Positions 16,934-32,000 of a stretch of DNA of 64,000 bases are shown here, piece by piece (the first letter of the stretch is position 1; every line of letters starts with the position of its first letter). The stretch is from Sorghum bicolor (Eukaryota > Streptophyta > Magnoliopsida > Poales > Poaceae): NCBI RefSeq assembly GCF_000003195.3, contig NC_012870.2, forward strand, positions 9,912,501 through 9,976,500, read 5' to 3'. Under the pieces are notes generated by a model. It made no database searches, was not told the origin of the DNA, and saw only the letters and a list, made by a program, of their open reading frames with translations. The translations under genes and the position numbers were made by a program.

Positions 16934-19900
16934 CTACCCCCCTGCGCGTTGCTGCTCCCACCTCAGGTCCTCGGAGTACTCCATCATGGCAGCCCTCGGA
17001 TCACCTTCAGTAACAGATAAGTAGTACGCAGCAGTCCCATCGTCGACGTGCAGGCTCCGCCTCACCGACTCGAGAATCCTTTTGCTTCGCCTCTCTGCAG
17101 CAACAATGCTTGCCACGGATTCAGTTTTGCCACCTGGGCGTCCCTCAGGGTAAAAGATTGCAACCTCTCTCTTGGCGTTATGGTCCATCTCGATGTAGCA
17201 GGTGCTGCCCATAAGGATTTCTGGGTTGCTGATCGGAATCAGAAGCCTCTCCCTCGAGTAGATGCCATGATCACTCATCATGTTGTTGAATCGTTTGATA
17301 TCTGTCACCTGCATGCAATTCAACAAGCATGAAATTGCAGTCTCATGAAGAATAGAAAAGACAGCTAGCATTTGCCGAGCTCCTTTGCGGAGAGGGTCCT
17401 TTATAGTAGATGACCCGTTAGACAACTTTTGGTAGGGTAAATGGTTTTTTATTGCAGTTGCATTAAGCATATGATTATGCTGAGTAATCCTGCAGTAGTC
17501 ACTAAATATGTCCATCCCTTCAATAGTGCAGTGCATCTAATAAACATTTTATTTTCAAAAAGCTATCAAACTAACACAATCCTGGGCATAAGCATGTTGT
17601 AAGAAGTGAGACCATGATAATTTAAACACCAGTAGTGCTTTTCGAATTTGATATGTATAATAATATATACATAAAGCTGATAAAAATTTATTGAAGCACT
17701 ATATCAGGAAACTTTAGCCTCATCCAACAGAAAACAGATCCTAAAAACAGGATGCCAGGTGTTAGGATCTGACCTGGCATCCTGTTCTTAATATGTATGA
17801 AGTCTGATACGTATCAACACAAAAAGCTTTTGATAATAAGAACTTTTATCCAAAACTTAACATCTGTCTGAAGTCTGATCCCTCAACAGCAAAGTCAGAT
17901 GCAGCAAGCTAAGTAGATACCTACCTGATGTGAGCCTAACCACCTAAAACTCTGTTTGGATAGATATAAAAAAAAATAGGGATAACCAAAAATCCAGTTA
18001 AAAAAACAAAATTGATCCCTACCTGCTTTTTTAGAAACCAACTCCTGTACCTCATGTTCTGTGCCATGTGCTTTGCTTTCTTTCGTCTTACGTCATGTGC
18101 TTAACAAAGTATGAACCATAATCCATACTACTTCCCTAATGTCTAATCAATTGTTAAATTGGAAGAAAAGTGATTTGGTGCTATGTAATGGCGTCAGAGA
18201 ATACTTGTTTTAGTTTACGAAACCCAAACAAAGTAATCCATAAACCTGGACCTACCTAACTAACAACCTAAAACCAATTTTCCTAAAAATCCTAAAAAAA
18301 CAACCTGTTTCGTGAAAACAATCAAACATACACATAATCAATGTGTCCAAACAACCACCTAAGTGACTACCAGAAACTCATGACAATAGCTTCAAACACA
18401 CCGTGACACAGTACAACAGCTATAAGTGCAGTTCTTAGTAGTTACAATACTGATGTCCAACCCACAGGCAGAGAACTTTCTTAATCTAATAAAATCCTAT
18501 AGTTTTTATTCCAGAGTATTGACATTATATAGAGAGACTAAAAAGCCACCACCTTCAATACTAGAGTAATTGCAAGTACCCAGTAACCCAGTGGTGACTG
18601 GTGAGAACAAGACTCCTTACAGACACAGTGACCATACTCGATGCTGAAAATGATATAGATCCCTCTCCCTTCTCATCTCTGCTCAACAAAACCACTAACA
18701 ATGACATAGCAAACTTCCCCTGCTCCAACCCCATTGCTTCATTCCCCCAATGAATCATGGTTGTATTTATCTGCCACATAAAACTCCTGACCACTATTGC
18801 CATATCATCAAATCTCAATTGGAGCACCTCTTCATTTACTTCAAAGGACAAAAGTGCAGCATGAAAAACAATGTACTCTACACAAGTACTAACCTACACT
18901 TGTGAAGAGGCATCAAAATGACAGATCTTAAACTACACAGATGCACTACCTTCATTCAAACTATAGTTAGCTTCAGTCTCATCCTTTTCATAAGTCAAAC
19001 TTCTAAACTTTGACAGGGTTGATAGAAAAATGCATCAACATCTATATAGTATCGAATTAGTTTCAATAAATTATCAATTGAATATGTGTTGAACTATTCA
19101 TGGTGCATTTATTTGAACTTGTGGATGTTAAGTTATTAATTAATTTAGACTCAGACAAGGCTAAAATGAACTATAATTTGGAAGAAAGGGAGTAAGTATT
19201 TGATTGATGAGATCTCTTCATTGATCATAAGTTGGCGGATGTTGTTACACGCTTTGCACGTACCTACAAATTATTAACAGATTTGTTCATTTCCTTCTAG
19301 GATACTTGTTCAACAACCACCGATGACCAACTAGTGATTAATTTTGAGTTTTTGACTAGCTCCATCTTCCTATGATGATAAAAATAAGCCTAACATTCCT
19401 TGTGGAAATACCCCAGATTATCTACTCGCATTTCCATATACTCTCTCTAAGGTTCAGTCTGAATTAATGCTGCTATGGAGCACACACAAGCGATCAAATC
19501 TTAATGCATATGATCTGCTGCCACAGAATGTTTAGGGGCGATCAAAACCAGATTCATTTGAGGACTATAGGCGCTTCGACAAGTTGGATACCCTCAGCAA
19601 ACAATAGGTCGATCGCCACATCGTTGGAACGAGCGCACACGATACAGAACACGCACCTGCACGGAGTACTTGAGAGCGACGCCGGGGACGGTATCCCCGC
19701 GGCGGACGGCGTGCGACAGCGCGAATCTCCCGAGGCAGGCGGTCCGCCAGAAGGCCCCCGTCGCCGGCTCGCCGACGACGCGCCGCACGCCCCAGGGCGC
19801 GCAGAAGGCGGCCTCGACCACGGCGCGGTCGGAGGCGACCGCGCGCCACGCGCGGCAGACGCAAGCGGACCGCGCGAGGTCAATCGGCGGCAGCCTCTGA

Positions 19901-20040
19901 AGCACGGCGCGAAGCAGGTCCGCCGGGAGGCGCGCGTCCATCGAGCCCGCGGACGGATCGGGCTCGGGGCTCGGCGGATCGGCCGGGGAGGAGGCGTCGG
20001 GACCCCCGCCTGCGCCGTCGCCTACGGCGCGCGAGTCCAT
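16934..20040 (-). CDS. F-box and LysM domain protein (At1g55000 type), 2 exons, 252 aa
   Basis: Probably the substrate-recruiting subunit of an SCF ubiquitin ligase. Exons: 20040-19657 and 17308-16934, joined in phase 0 and split by a 2.35-kb intron. The F-box spans about residues 36-75 (LPADLLRAVLQRLPPIDLAR, then CVCRAWRAVASD). A LysM-like domain spans about 108-153 (SHAVRRGDTVPGVALKY, then ERLLIPIS) and is cut by the intron. The conserved tail includes CYIEMDHNAKREVA and VDDGTAAYYL, as I recall from Arabidopsis At1g55000. There is no signal peptide, so this LysM is intracellular and not a surface chitin receptor. The start at 20040 fits the family; an in-frame ATG at 20220 would add a 60-residue low-complexity tail. 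The gene is head-to-head with NAA20. The substrate is unknown. Confidence 0.9.
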
Positions 20041-20478
20041 GGCTTCGAGAGACTCGTGTGCTGTGGCTGGCGTTGGGGCCGCGTGGATGGAGTCGGGTGA
20101 CGGACGAAATGGGAGGTTGGAAACGGCGCGGCGGAGGCGGACTCGAGCGGCCGTCGGGCCGTCTGGACCATGTGGGGTCGGAGAGCTTCCTGCACGAACT
20201 GGGCTCACTTCTCCATCCAAATTTAAAGTGGGGCTCGTATGGGCCAGATGGGCTCATTTGCTCCATCCAAATTCTACATGGGCCTGGCCATCTTCACCCT
20301 TCACCACCGAAGCTTCTAGGAACCCGACCGGGCACCGGCCGGCCGCAATCCGACGAGAGAAGGAATTCGAGTCACGAATCCGGATAGAGCGCCGCCCCAC
20401 TCCGCCGCGCCGGCCCCGCTCGCTGCCGCCTCGAGCAGAGAGAGAGAGAGAGAGAGAGAGGCTAGGAGAGAAGGAAGC
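20041..20478. promoter_or_regulatory. Bidirectional promoter, F-box/LysM gene and NAA20
   Basis: Only 438 bp separate the two start codons. Two TGGGCC (site II-type) elements lie at 20240-20245 and 20279-20284. A short direct repeat, GGGCTCACTTCTCCATCCAA at 20201 and GGGCTCATTTGCTCCATCCA at 20250, lies between the genes. No TATA box is obvious on either side. Site II elements are typical of housekeeping and growth-related plant promoters; shared regulation is inferred. Confidence 0.65.
20437..20460 (+). repeat. (AG)12 microsatellite in the NAA20 5' leader
   Basis: Twelve AG units end 18 bp before the ATG at 20479, so they lie in the predicted 5' UTR. Leader GA/CT tracts are common in grass genes. 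Confidence 0.9.
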
Positions 20479-22648
20479 ATGACGACGATCCGCCGGTTCT
20501 GCTGCGACGACCTCCTCCGCTTCGCCTCCGTCAACCTGGACCACCTCACCGAGACGGTGCGCCACCGACGCGTCTCCCCCCTCTCTTTCCTTTATTCGAG
20601 CGCATCCCCTCTCTGATCTCACGATTCGGTCGCCGCAGTTCAACATGTCGTTCTACATGACGTACCTGGCGCGCTGGCCCGACTACTTCCACGCCGCCGT
20701 CAACCCTGGCGGCCGCGTCATGGGTTACAGTATGTCTCTCATACCCCTGCACCTTGCTTGTTTCGGCATCCCGGTCCTCTCATATATTCTCGGATAGTTG
20801 TGTGCTGTTAGTGTGTTTGCATCTTTGCTTGGCAAATTAAAATTAGCTAAACATGTAGAGTGCAAACCCTGGATGCTAGTTTGAGTGTTCAGACATGTGT
20901 GGTGTTAAGGCGCTGGATAATCGTCTTCTGCAATGTTTTTTTATGCATTACACAATTAGTCATATGTAGATGCTGCCTGGTGCAATCCATGGTTTGTGTT
21001 CTCCAAGTAGGCATTGTTTTAGGACTTAGGAGTGCAAAGTGTACTTACTGGGATTTGCAATGTTGGTTCATAAAATGAGTGTGAAATCTGAAATGACTGG
21101 TGAAGTAGCAATAGGATGACTGGTTAACTCACTATTGCCTCCTTGTCAAAAAAAAAAAAAAAAAAAAACTCACTATTGCCTCTTTTGTTTTTAATCTTGA
21201 ATGGTGAGCATCAAAATTAGAGGTTTATCCCCTTCTGAAGCATATAATGCAATATTATTCTGCGTGTTCCATTTCTTTCTTTTGCCTTTATTTAGTTTAG
21301 GGGAAGTAAGCTAGAAATATTTTGCAGTCATGGGTAAAGTTGAAGGGCAAGGTGAATCTTGGCATGGACATGTCACAGCGGTGTCAGTTGCCTCTGAATT
21401 TCGGAGGCAGAAGTTAGCCAAGAAGCTTATGAACTTACTGGAGGAAATCAGCGATAAGATGTAAGTAACATCTTTCTGTTTCTCCTTCTGATTTAGTTCC
21501 TATGATATCTGTTTTCCCCTTTATTATGGATACGGAGTTCTTGTGCTATTATTGTATTTTCACAATGTATGATTGTTGTAATCTTAATTGTTGTTTGTTG
21601 AGTTTATAGTTCATGACATGCTAATAGTTCATATAATCTGTTCTCTCCAGATATTTCATATTTTTTTCCTATCTTAATGCTCTGGCAATCTTAAGGAAAA
21701 ATCCCATTGTCTTGGATTCACACTTTTATCCATTAGAAAATTTATTATGGTTCATGCTTCTATTTCTTGGTTCCAGATTTTGCTAACTAGATCAAGGAAC
21801 ATTTCTCCCCTTATCTAGCTTATTTCAAGTTATGCATGTGTGAGGGCTGACCAGTAGTTACTAGTTAAGAACAGGTTGTCATTCTTCGCAGGGCATATAG
21901 AGTGGTATAAGAGCATAGTACCCTCCCATTCTCACGTTTACATTGAAGGGGATAACTGAATTCATGACATATCATCCCCTCTGTGCCCTAGTCTGGTTAA
22001 ATTTTTTCCCACATAAGCTACTCTGTTTACTTGTCACCCTGATAATAGGCACTGAATATCTGCTATGTTCAACCCACTTAACCACATTAGTGTTACCATG
22101 TTGGATAGATGTGATGTTTTGAAGTCATACATATTATCAGTTGCATTACTTCACATACTGTTATAACCACTTCTGCTATTCAGGGATAAGGCCTACTTTG
22201 TGGATCTCTTTGTAAGAGCATCTAACATGCCAGCGATAAGGATGTACGAAAAGGTAATAGTGTTTATAAATTTCAGGATCTGCCAATACTCCATTCTGCT
22301 CCTCTGAACAGAACTTTTTAATATTCATCAATGTCAACCAGTGAAACCAAGTTTTTGATTAAACATTAGTTTGGTGAGTGAACTTGCCTAATTATACTCC
22401 TTTTTTTCCATAGCTTGGTTATGTGGTTTATCGAAGGGTGCTCCGGTACTACTCAGGGGAAGAAGATGGCCTTGGTAAGCATTTGCAGTGCAAAATCTCA
22501 AGGCATACATATTCCAAATTTGTTGCTTATTATGCCTGTATATGTTTTTGCTCCAGATATGAGAAAAGCATTATCACAAGATGTTGAGAAGAAGTCCATC
22601 ATACCACTCAAGAGGCCAATTACGCCTGATGAACTTGAATATGATTGA
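20479..22648 (+). CDS. NAA20: NatB N-terminal acetyltransferase catalytic subunit, 6 exons, 174 aa
   Basis: Acetylates nascent proteins starting Met-Asp, Met-Glu, Met-Asn or Met-Gln at the ribosome, together with the NAA25 auxiliary subunit. Exons: 20479-20556, 20639-20729, 21328-21460, 22184-22253, 22414-22474, 22557-22648. They sum to 525 nt with GT-AG introns throughout, giving the 174 residues typical of plant NAA20. The start MTTIRRFCCDDLLRF is the family N-terminus. The GNAT fold is visible: the acetyl-CoA loop region VASEFRRQKLAKKLM, the strand AYFVDLFVRASN, and YEKLGYVVYRRVLRYYSG. The tail KRPITPDELEYD is also conserved. The leader carries an (AG)12 tract. Nothing suggests damage. Confidence 0.96.
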
Positions 22649-23767
22649 TGTTAAAACTTTACTACCTGGTGCTTACGTTGAAAGCTCAGTGTGGAATTTA
22701 ACAGGCTTTGAATATCTGGTAGTTTCATTAGTTGTGACTATTGTTCTCCTTTTCGTACCTGTTAGGGGACAGAGGTTTCCGAGGTGAATTCTGCAGTTTT
22801 TGTATTTGAGAATAGCAAGAACTATGTCTTGGCATGGAATCAAATTTCTTTGTTCTGAGGTCGCACCCATTTTTATCTCGTGATTCTATTTGCTGTGTAG
22901 TGTGTTTTTATACAACTTGCACACTATAGTACAAGTTATTCATCAATGTTCTGCAATATACTTGACCCGTGCTAAGCGGTAATAGCTAGAGTTTAACTTT
23001 AAAAGTGACCTCATTCCAAAAACATTACCCTGTTCAATGGTGGTAAAGTAGAAGGTGAGGGAGATGAGACCAAACGTTGCTTTTGATGCAAGCAGCGATA
23101 CATTGAGCAAGAGATCATGTGCGTGATATGTTGGTACTCAGGTGCGGGAAAGACTGCCGGTGGTGGCATAAAACGGTTAGTGGAAGTTTCAGGTCTCACT
23201 CTAAGGATGTACGAGGTTAGATTTGCAAACTCAGGGCACACATCAAATCTCATGGTACATGCATGAAACATTAAATATAGATAAAAAATAACCCATTGCA
23301 CAGTTTGCGAGACAAATTTTTTGAGCCTAGTTAGTTCATAATTGGATAATATTTATCAAATACAAACGAAAATGCTATAGTGTCTATTTTGCAAAAAGTT
23401 TTGCAACTAAACAAGGCCTAGAAGGTTCATTCAAAATTAGAAATTTCGGAGTATCCGATGCTTCAATTTATTTGGATACTGGAGTTTCAAACAAAATTAA
23501 AAAAAAAATCAGAGCATTCGGTGCTTCGTTTGCTTCAAAATTCTTATCCAAATTTGGCCAGTCAAGTTTTCTTAAAGAGATGCTTAAATTAGGTGGCCAG
23601 TAAAAATAATAGATACAAAAGGCAATTTATACAGAGATCCTTCGTGAAGCTAAGCTGAAATCATTTAGCAAAGGATGATGAATTTTACACCCTCCACAAT
23701 CAGCCTGTTTTATTAGTAACCAAAACAATTTGAACTAAGCGAGGGATCTCAGAAACAAGACGGGTCA
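22649..23767. other. Gap between convergent NAA20 and adenylosuccinate synthase
   Basis: About 1.1 kb containing the two 3' UTRs and one truncated MITE (23237-23418). No other gene is seen. Confidence 0.6.
23237..23418. mobile_element. Truncated Tourist-like MITE, right part only
   Basis: Family interior (CACATCAAATCTCATGGTAC, GAAACATTAAATATAG, GAGCCTAGTTAGTTCATAAT) and the right end GCAACTAAACAAGGCC are present. The left terminal inverted repeat is missing, so the copy is broken. Confidence 0.75.
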
Positions 23768-26874
<3,107 letters not shown>

Positions 26875-29033
26875 GGCGTGGCTTTGGCGCCGCGCGCGGG
26901 TGGAGGGAGAAGGGGTAAGGGAAGGAGGCGGCGGCTGAGTGGCTGTTAGGTGGGCCTCATGTAGTGCCTGCGTTGGACTGAGGTGCAAGTGTGTGGTATG
27001 TTCTTCAAAAATCATTTGTTACCAGGACCGCACTCAAAGTTTGATTCGCTCAATAATTGACATCGCGCATTCCTTTTTATTTGACTATAGGATTGTGTCT
27101 GTGCTTTATTACGGGCAAAACAAATATAGAATCCCATCAATATGAAGAGATTTTTCTCTTCAAATGTTAAGCTAGTCTTAATTTCTTTTTTCAAGGATTA
27201 AGCAGAAGAAAAAGTTTTGTTACAAAGTATCAGGATTACAATAAACTGAAGATTACAAAACTCACCGTTCTCGCCCTCAGACAACTCACACGTGGTTGTG
27301 ATTACATAATACCAAATTTATAACCACAATAGCAAACACCTCAAACTGAACGACGGTGTGAGTCAAGCATCCCTAGATGCTTGAACCCAGCGGCACACCA
27401 CATGGTGACCTCTAGCTTAATGATCTTAAGCAACTGTACCGGTGATGAGATAATTTTGTTGAAGGTCCTCACGTTCCTCTCTTTCCATAGTAGCCAACTG
27501 ACTGAACGAAAAGGCAGTCAAAACCACAACGAATTTCTTTGAGTAGCCATCTCCTTGAACTAGTCCACCAAAGCATTATGTCTTCCTCATGGACACCACT
27601 AGCTCATGGAGAAGGAACCTCTCCAACATGATGCCCAAACCTCTCTACTAAAAACGCAAGCGGGTCTTAATTTATAAAAAAATATTTTATGAAATATATG
27701 TTCAATATCTATATAACATCATAAATTTTCAATGCATACAGCAGCAATAAAAACACATATAAATATCTTAAGTGAGACCGTGTTTAGCACAACTCAGTTT
27801 CATCATTGATTTTTATTTTTTATTTATTTTATTTTTTTGCTTCAGCTCTACGAGTAGCCCTCTAATAGAGCTGAAGTTATTTTATTAGATCGGTTGACAA
27901 ACAGCTCATTATGGTAGACGAAAAGAATTCATTAATTAGACCTTTACATACTAGGCCCATATGTGCAGCTAGAAAAGACTACTATTTTCAGTTTGATTCT
28001 AACCCATTCACATGTCAGAGCTGGTTTTCTAGAGCTTCATGAGTAAAGTTATTTTTAAAATACATGCTTGGTACAAAACAACTTTGAATAGCTTATGAAG
28101 TTGGTGAAGAAGCTATGCTGAATAGGTGTTCTTGTCCTTCGCTGTTTGTACGTTCAAGAAGTGTGGAAGCTTGTCTCGGAACAAGATGAGGAGTTTAATG
28201 TGGGTTAACAAATTCTTCAATCAAATCTTGACACCAAAGTTGAATGCTGGGAAGTTGCCACGAGGACCATAACCAAAGACAAAAAAAAAACGCATTTTCA
28301 ATGGAGTATATTAATAATATAGTATCGGTGATCGAAACGTCTAGAAAGAGTGAAATAGAGGAATCTCCAACAATAAGCTCCAAACGGCGCAACAGCTCGT
28401 TGCTAAAATTATGGAGGATTTAATGGTTGAGAAGGAAGTCATTTGCTCAGGTTTTGTAAAGGCTTTGTTTTTAGGTGTATTTTGGCTCTTGGGCTTTCTG
28501 TTCCCATTTGCTAGGAGAGTCTATCATGTACTCTTTTTAACACTCCTGCAATTAACTCTTTATTTCCTTCTTAAATGAAAAAATGAGCTTCTACCATTAC
28601 GCTTAAAAATAACTGAAAAGCGGATATAATAAAAGAGAATAAAAGTCCAAATTGTGGGTTAACTAGCAGGAAAAGAGATTGCACGTGCCGAGTGCACAAA
28701 AAAGAGGCAGACTATCTCTCTAAACAATTTACAATAAAAAAATTGAGTATTACTGCTGTCCCAATTCAAACTATCTATGGTGTATGTATTAGGTGTTAAA
28801 AATATTGGGTCGTGCACAAAGGGAACATCGACATTGGGTGGTGCAGGAGTACAGGATCTCCTCTAAGTCCAGCCGGCGCGACATGTTCGCCTTTTAGAGC
28901 TGAAAAAATCGGAACGGATCGAGAGAGCGAGGGTACGTTAGTACGTGGCTACGGAGTAAGAGCCAAAACCCTCAGGCCGTTTTACTTTTACCCGGATCCC
29001 TGCTGCCCTCGCCGCCGCCGCTCTGCCGCCGGC
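26875..29033. other. Intergenic region before the helicase, with a LINE remnant
   Basis: It holds the upstream region of adenylosuccinate synthase, a degraded LINE fragment (27341-27660), AT-rich DNA at 27780-28110 resembling low-copy MITEs (CGTGTTTAGCACAACTCA, TTGGTACAAAACAAC), and the helicase promoter. The helicase promoter has AAACCCT (telo-box core) at 28966-28972, about 65 bp upstream of the helicase ATG. No gene is supported. Confidence 0.6.
27341..27660 (-). pseudogene. LINE remnant (zf-RVT C-terminal region)
   Basis: The minus strand encodes WLLWKERNVRTFNKIISS, then VQLLKIIKLEVTMWCAAGFK, ending in a stop at 27341. WLLWKERN followed by WCxAGxKHL is the usual C-terminal signature of plant non-LTR reverse transcriptase ORFs. 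Upstream of about 27520 the frame is broken. It has no intact domain and is a relic. Confidence 0.7.
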
Positions 29034-32000
29034 ATGGCTGCTCGTGCTCTGCCTGAGTCGGTCCACCACACCGCCTGCGATGAGCTCCAGAAGGACGATC
29101 GGAAGGAAGAGAAGGGAAAGCGGAAGCGGGAGCGGGAAGAGGACATTGGGATGGAGGCAACGGGGAAGGAGAAGATGGAGGGGATGGGGAAGAAGAAGGA
29201 GAAGAATGGGGAAGAAAAGCTGAAGAAGGGCAAGGGAGGCGGGATTCTGACCAACAGGCTTTTCTCAGAGCTCTGCATCTCGGAGCTCACTGCCAAGGCC
29301 ATCAGAGAGATGAACTACACCCACCTCACCAAGGTGATGCTCCTCCCACTCGCCAAAATTCTACCATACTTCTTCTTCTTGGCAAGACACACATGATTCT
29401 GTTCTCGGTCGACAGTTGCATGCGGTTGAATGTGTATTGCTTATGTTGATTGCGTAATGTGTGACTCGATCCTCTGCTTTCTGCTGCGCTGCTGGATTTT
29501 AGTATTGATGTAATGCAACAATAACAATGACATGCATGCATGGTTGTTTAATTTTCATGATGGTTGCAGATTCAAGCTAGATCAATACCGCATCTGATGG
29601 AAGGAAGTGATGTGATGGGTTCAGCAAAGACTGGCTCAGGGAAGACCCTTGCTTTCCTTATACCAGCCATTGAGCTGCTCCACAGATCGCACTTCTTGCC
29701 GAGGAACGGAACTGGAGTTGTGGTGGTTTGCCCAACGAGGGAGCTTGCTATCCAGGTTTAGGCATGACACAGCAATATTTATCTTTTGATTGATTTTACA
29801 TGCTTTATTTATGACTGTTCTGAAACTTGCTGCGAGCGAAACGATCAAAATTGGATGTCTCAACTGAGCTAAGGTTAAGTTATCCTTTAATCACATATAT
29901 AATGCTGTGTGTGTAAATATAATACACAAAGCTGTTCATTTTACAGTATTTGATTTGAAGATTAAGCTATGCGAATTTCTTTTCACGTTGCTATATATTA
30001 CCAAATTTTATCACCACAGTTGTTAAGCTTCAGAAGGTAGTTTTCTATAGTATATATATGTGAATGTTGGTGGTTGCTGAGACTATTCACTCGTAGGGGC
30101 TCACACTTGACAGTTGACACTTTGCTATCCTTAATTATGTGTTTTGTCAATTCATTTGTGCTAGACACACAATGTTGCCAAGGAATTAATGAAGTATCAC
30201 TCGCAAACTCTTGGATATGTAATTGGTGGCACTAATATGAGAAGTGAGGCTAACCAGCTCGCAGAAGGGATCAATGTCTTAGTTGCCACACCGGGCATGC
30301 TTCTGGACCATCTGCGAAGTACCAGCAGTTTCAAATACAAAGAGCTAAAGGTACATGTACTTAAATTGTCACATTAGATAAAAAATACAACCAGAAATTT
30401 CATGCTTATCTATTTGCATGATCAGCTACCTGATTGTTTTTATATGAAATCTTTGTATACATCTACCTTACGCTTGTCCTTGACTGGAACTATTAATGCT
30501 GAACTATATATCAAATTGCAGCATACATTATGCCCAAAATTGTAGAAGGCAAATTATTATAGAACCATATTATTGTTATATTAGCTCGACTATATGTTTT
30601 GTCTTTGTTTGCTATTAGTTGCAGCAAATTTTTGCTTGACAAAAGCCAAGTGGAATTGGATATAATGTTATTTTGTTGTTCTGTAACCAAAACTGATAAG
30701 TATGGGTACAAGTATTGGATTTGTAGCTAAAAGTTATTTTTCGTAACCGTCCTTAAAACCAAATTAATTCTGTTCTCCAATTAAATTGATATATAATTGC
30801 ATTGTAAATATATTGTCCAGCGGGGATGGAATCAATCTTTGCCCACTCATACCTCGGTCCAGAGAATACTAAAGCCAATTAATTTTGTGCTGGGCTGCCC
30901 ATGGAGAAGGCCAAGTCTTGTTTACTGGCTCATGTAATATGGGTCCCTATTTGGCAGGAAAAATGGCATTGAATTTCTTGGAAAAGAAAAGCATGAAAAT
31001 TTGCTGTTAAGCCAGTGAATACCATGACTGACTACTATCCCCCTCCATTTTTCTCTGGCATAACTCATCATATGTTGCAGTGCCTTATAATTGATGAAGC
31101 TGATCGGATACTTGAGCAAAATTTCGAGGAGGATATGAAACAAATATTTAAACGCCTCCCTCGGGTATGTGACCATCTGGGAATTTCGTTTCATACGCAC
31201 ATTGTAGCCATTAAAATTTCTACTGTCTGAGACTACTATGTTTTGTCCTGGAATTATTATGAATCATATGCAGGATAGACAAACTGTTCTTTTTTCTGCT
31301 ACACAGACTCAAAAGGTTAGTTATTCAGCCTATCCAAACTTTTCCTTAATTTTCCCTGTTGCTGTAAATGTTTATGTGTTGTAAATTGTAATCCCACAGG
31401 TTCAAGATTTTGCGAATTTTACATTTGGGAAAAATGAAGAAAGACAACGGAAACTTGTTTATGTTGGAGTTGATGATTCTGAATTAAAGGTATGGAACTG
31501 TTTCACTACGCTGTTCATATCGCTTTGAAACATAGATATAACTTGATGCTCTGGCAGCCTACTGTTGAGGGCTTGCAGCAGGCCTACTGTGTCATTCCAA
31601 GCGAGAAAAGGTTTCTTGTTCTCTACACTTTCCTAAGATTGAAAGTTCACAAGGAGCAGATGGTGGAGGTCCTAAGAGGGGAAGTGGGTGAGGAGCAGAA
31701 GGTGAAGATCATGGTGTTCTTTTCATCATGTAGCTCAGTCAAATTCCATGCAGAACTTCTAAATTTCCTCGGGATAGAGTGTTACGAGATCCATGGGCAA
31801 CTGAAGCAGCAGAAACGAACTAGTACATTCTTCCGATTCCTGAAGGAAGAAAAGGGAATCTTATTATGCCCTAATGTGGCAGCACGTGGGCTTGATATTC
31901 CTGATGTGGTTAGTTTAAACCATTCATACCACTCCTTTCTACGTATATAGTATATGTATATCCCAGTACTAATGTAAGGATCTGGTGCCTTGCTTAGGAC

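Noticed and set aside
19504..20100. Plus-strand 198-codon frame opposite the F-box exon
   Set aside because: Shadow of the GC-rich F-box exon; Arg/Gly/Ala-rich with no motif.
20041..20220. Alternative start of the F-box/LysM protein at 20220
   Set aside because: The added residues are low-complexity and extend into the shared promoter; the 20040 start matches the family better.
26875..27015. Upstream ATG for adenylosuccinate synthase
   Set aside because: It would place unrelated residues ahead of a good transit peptide.
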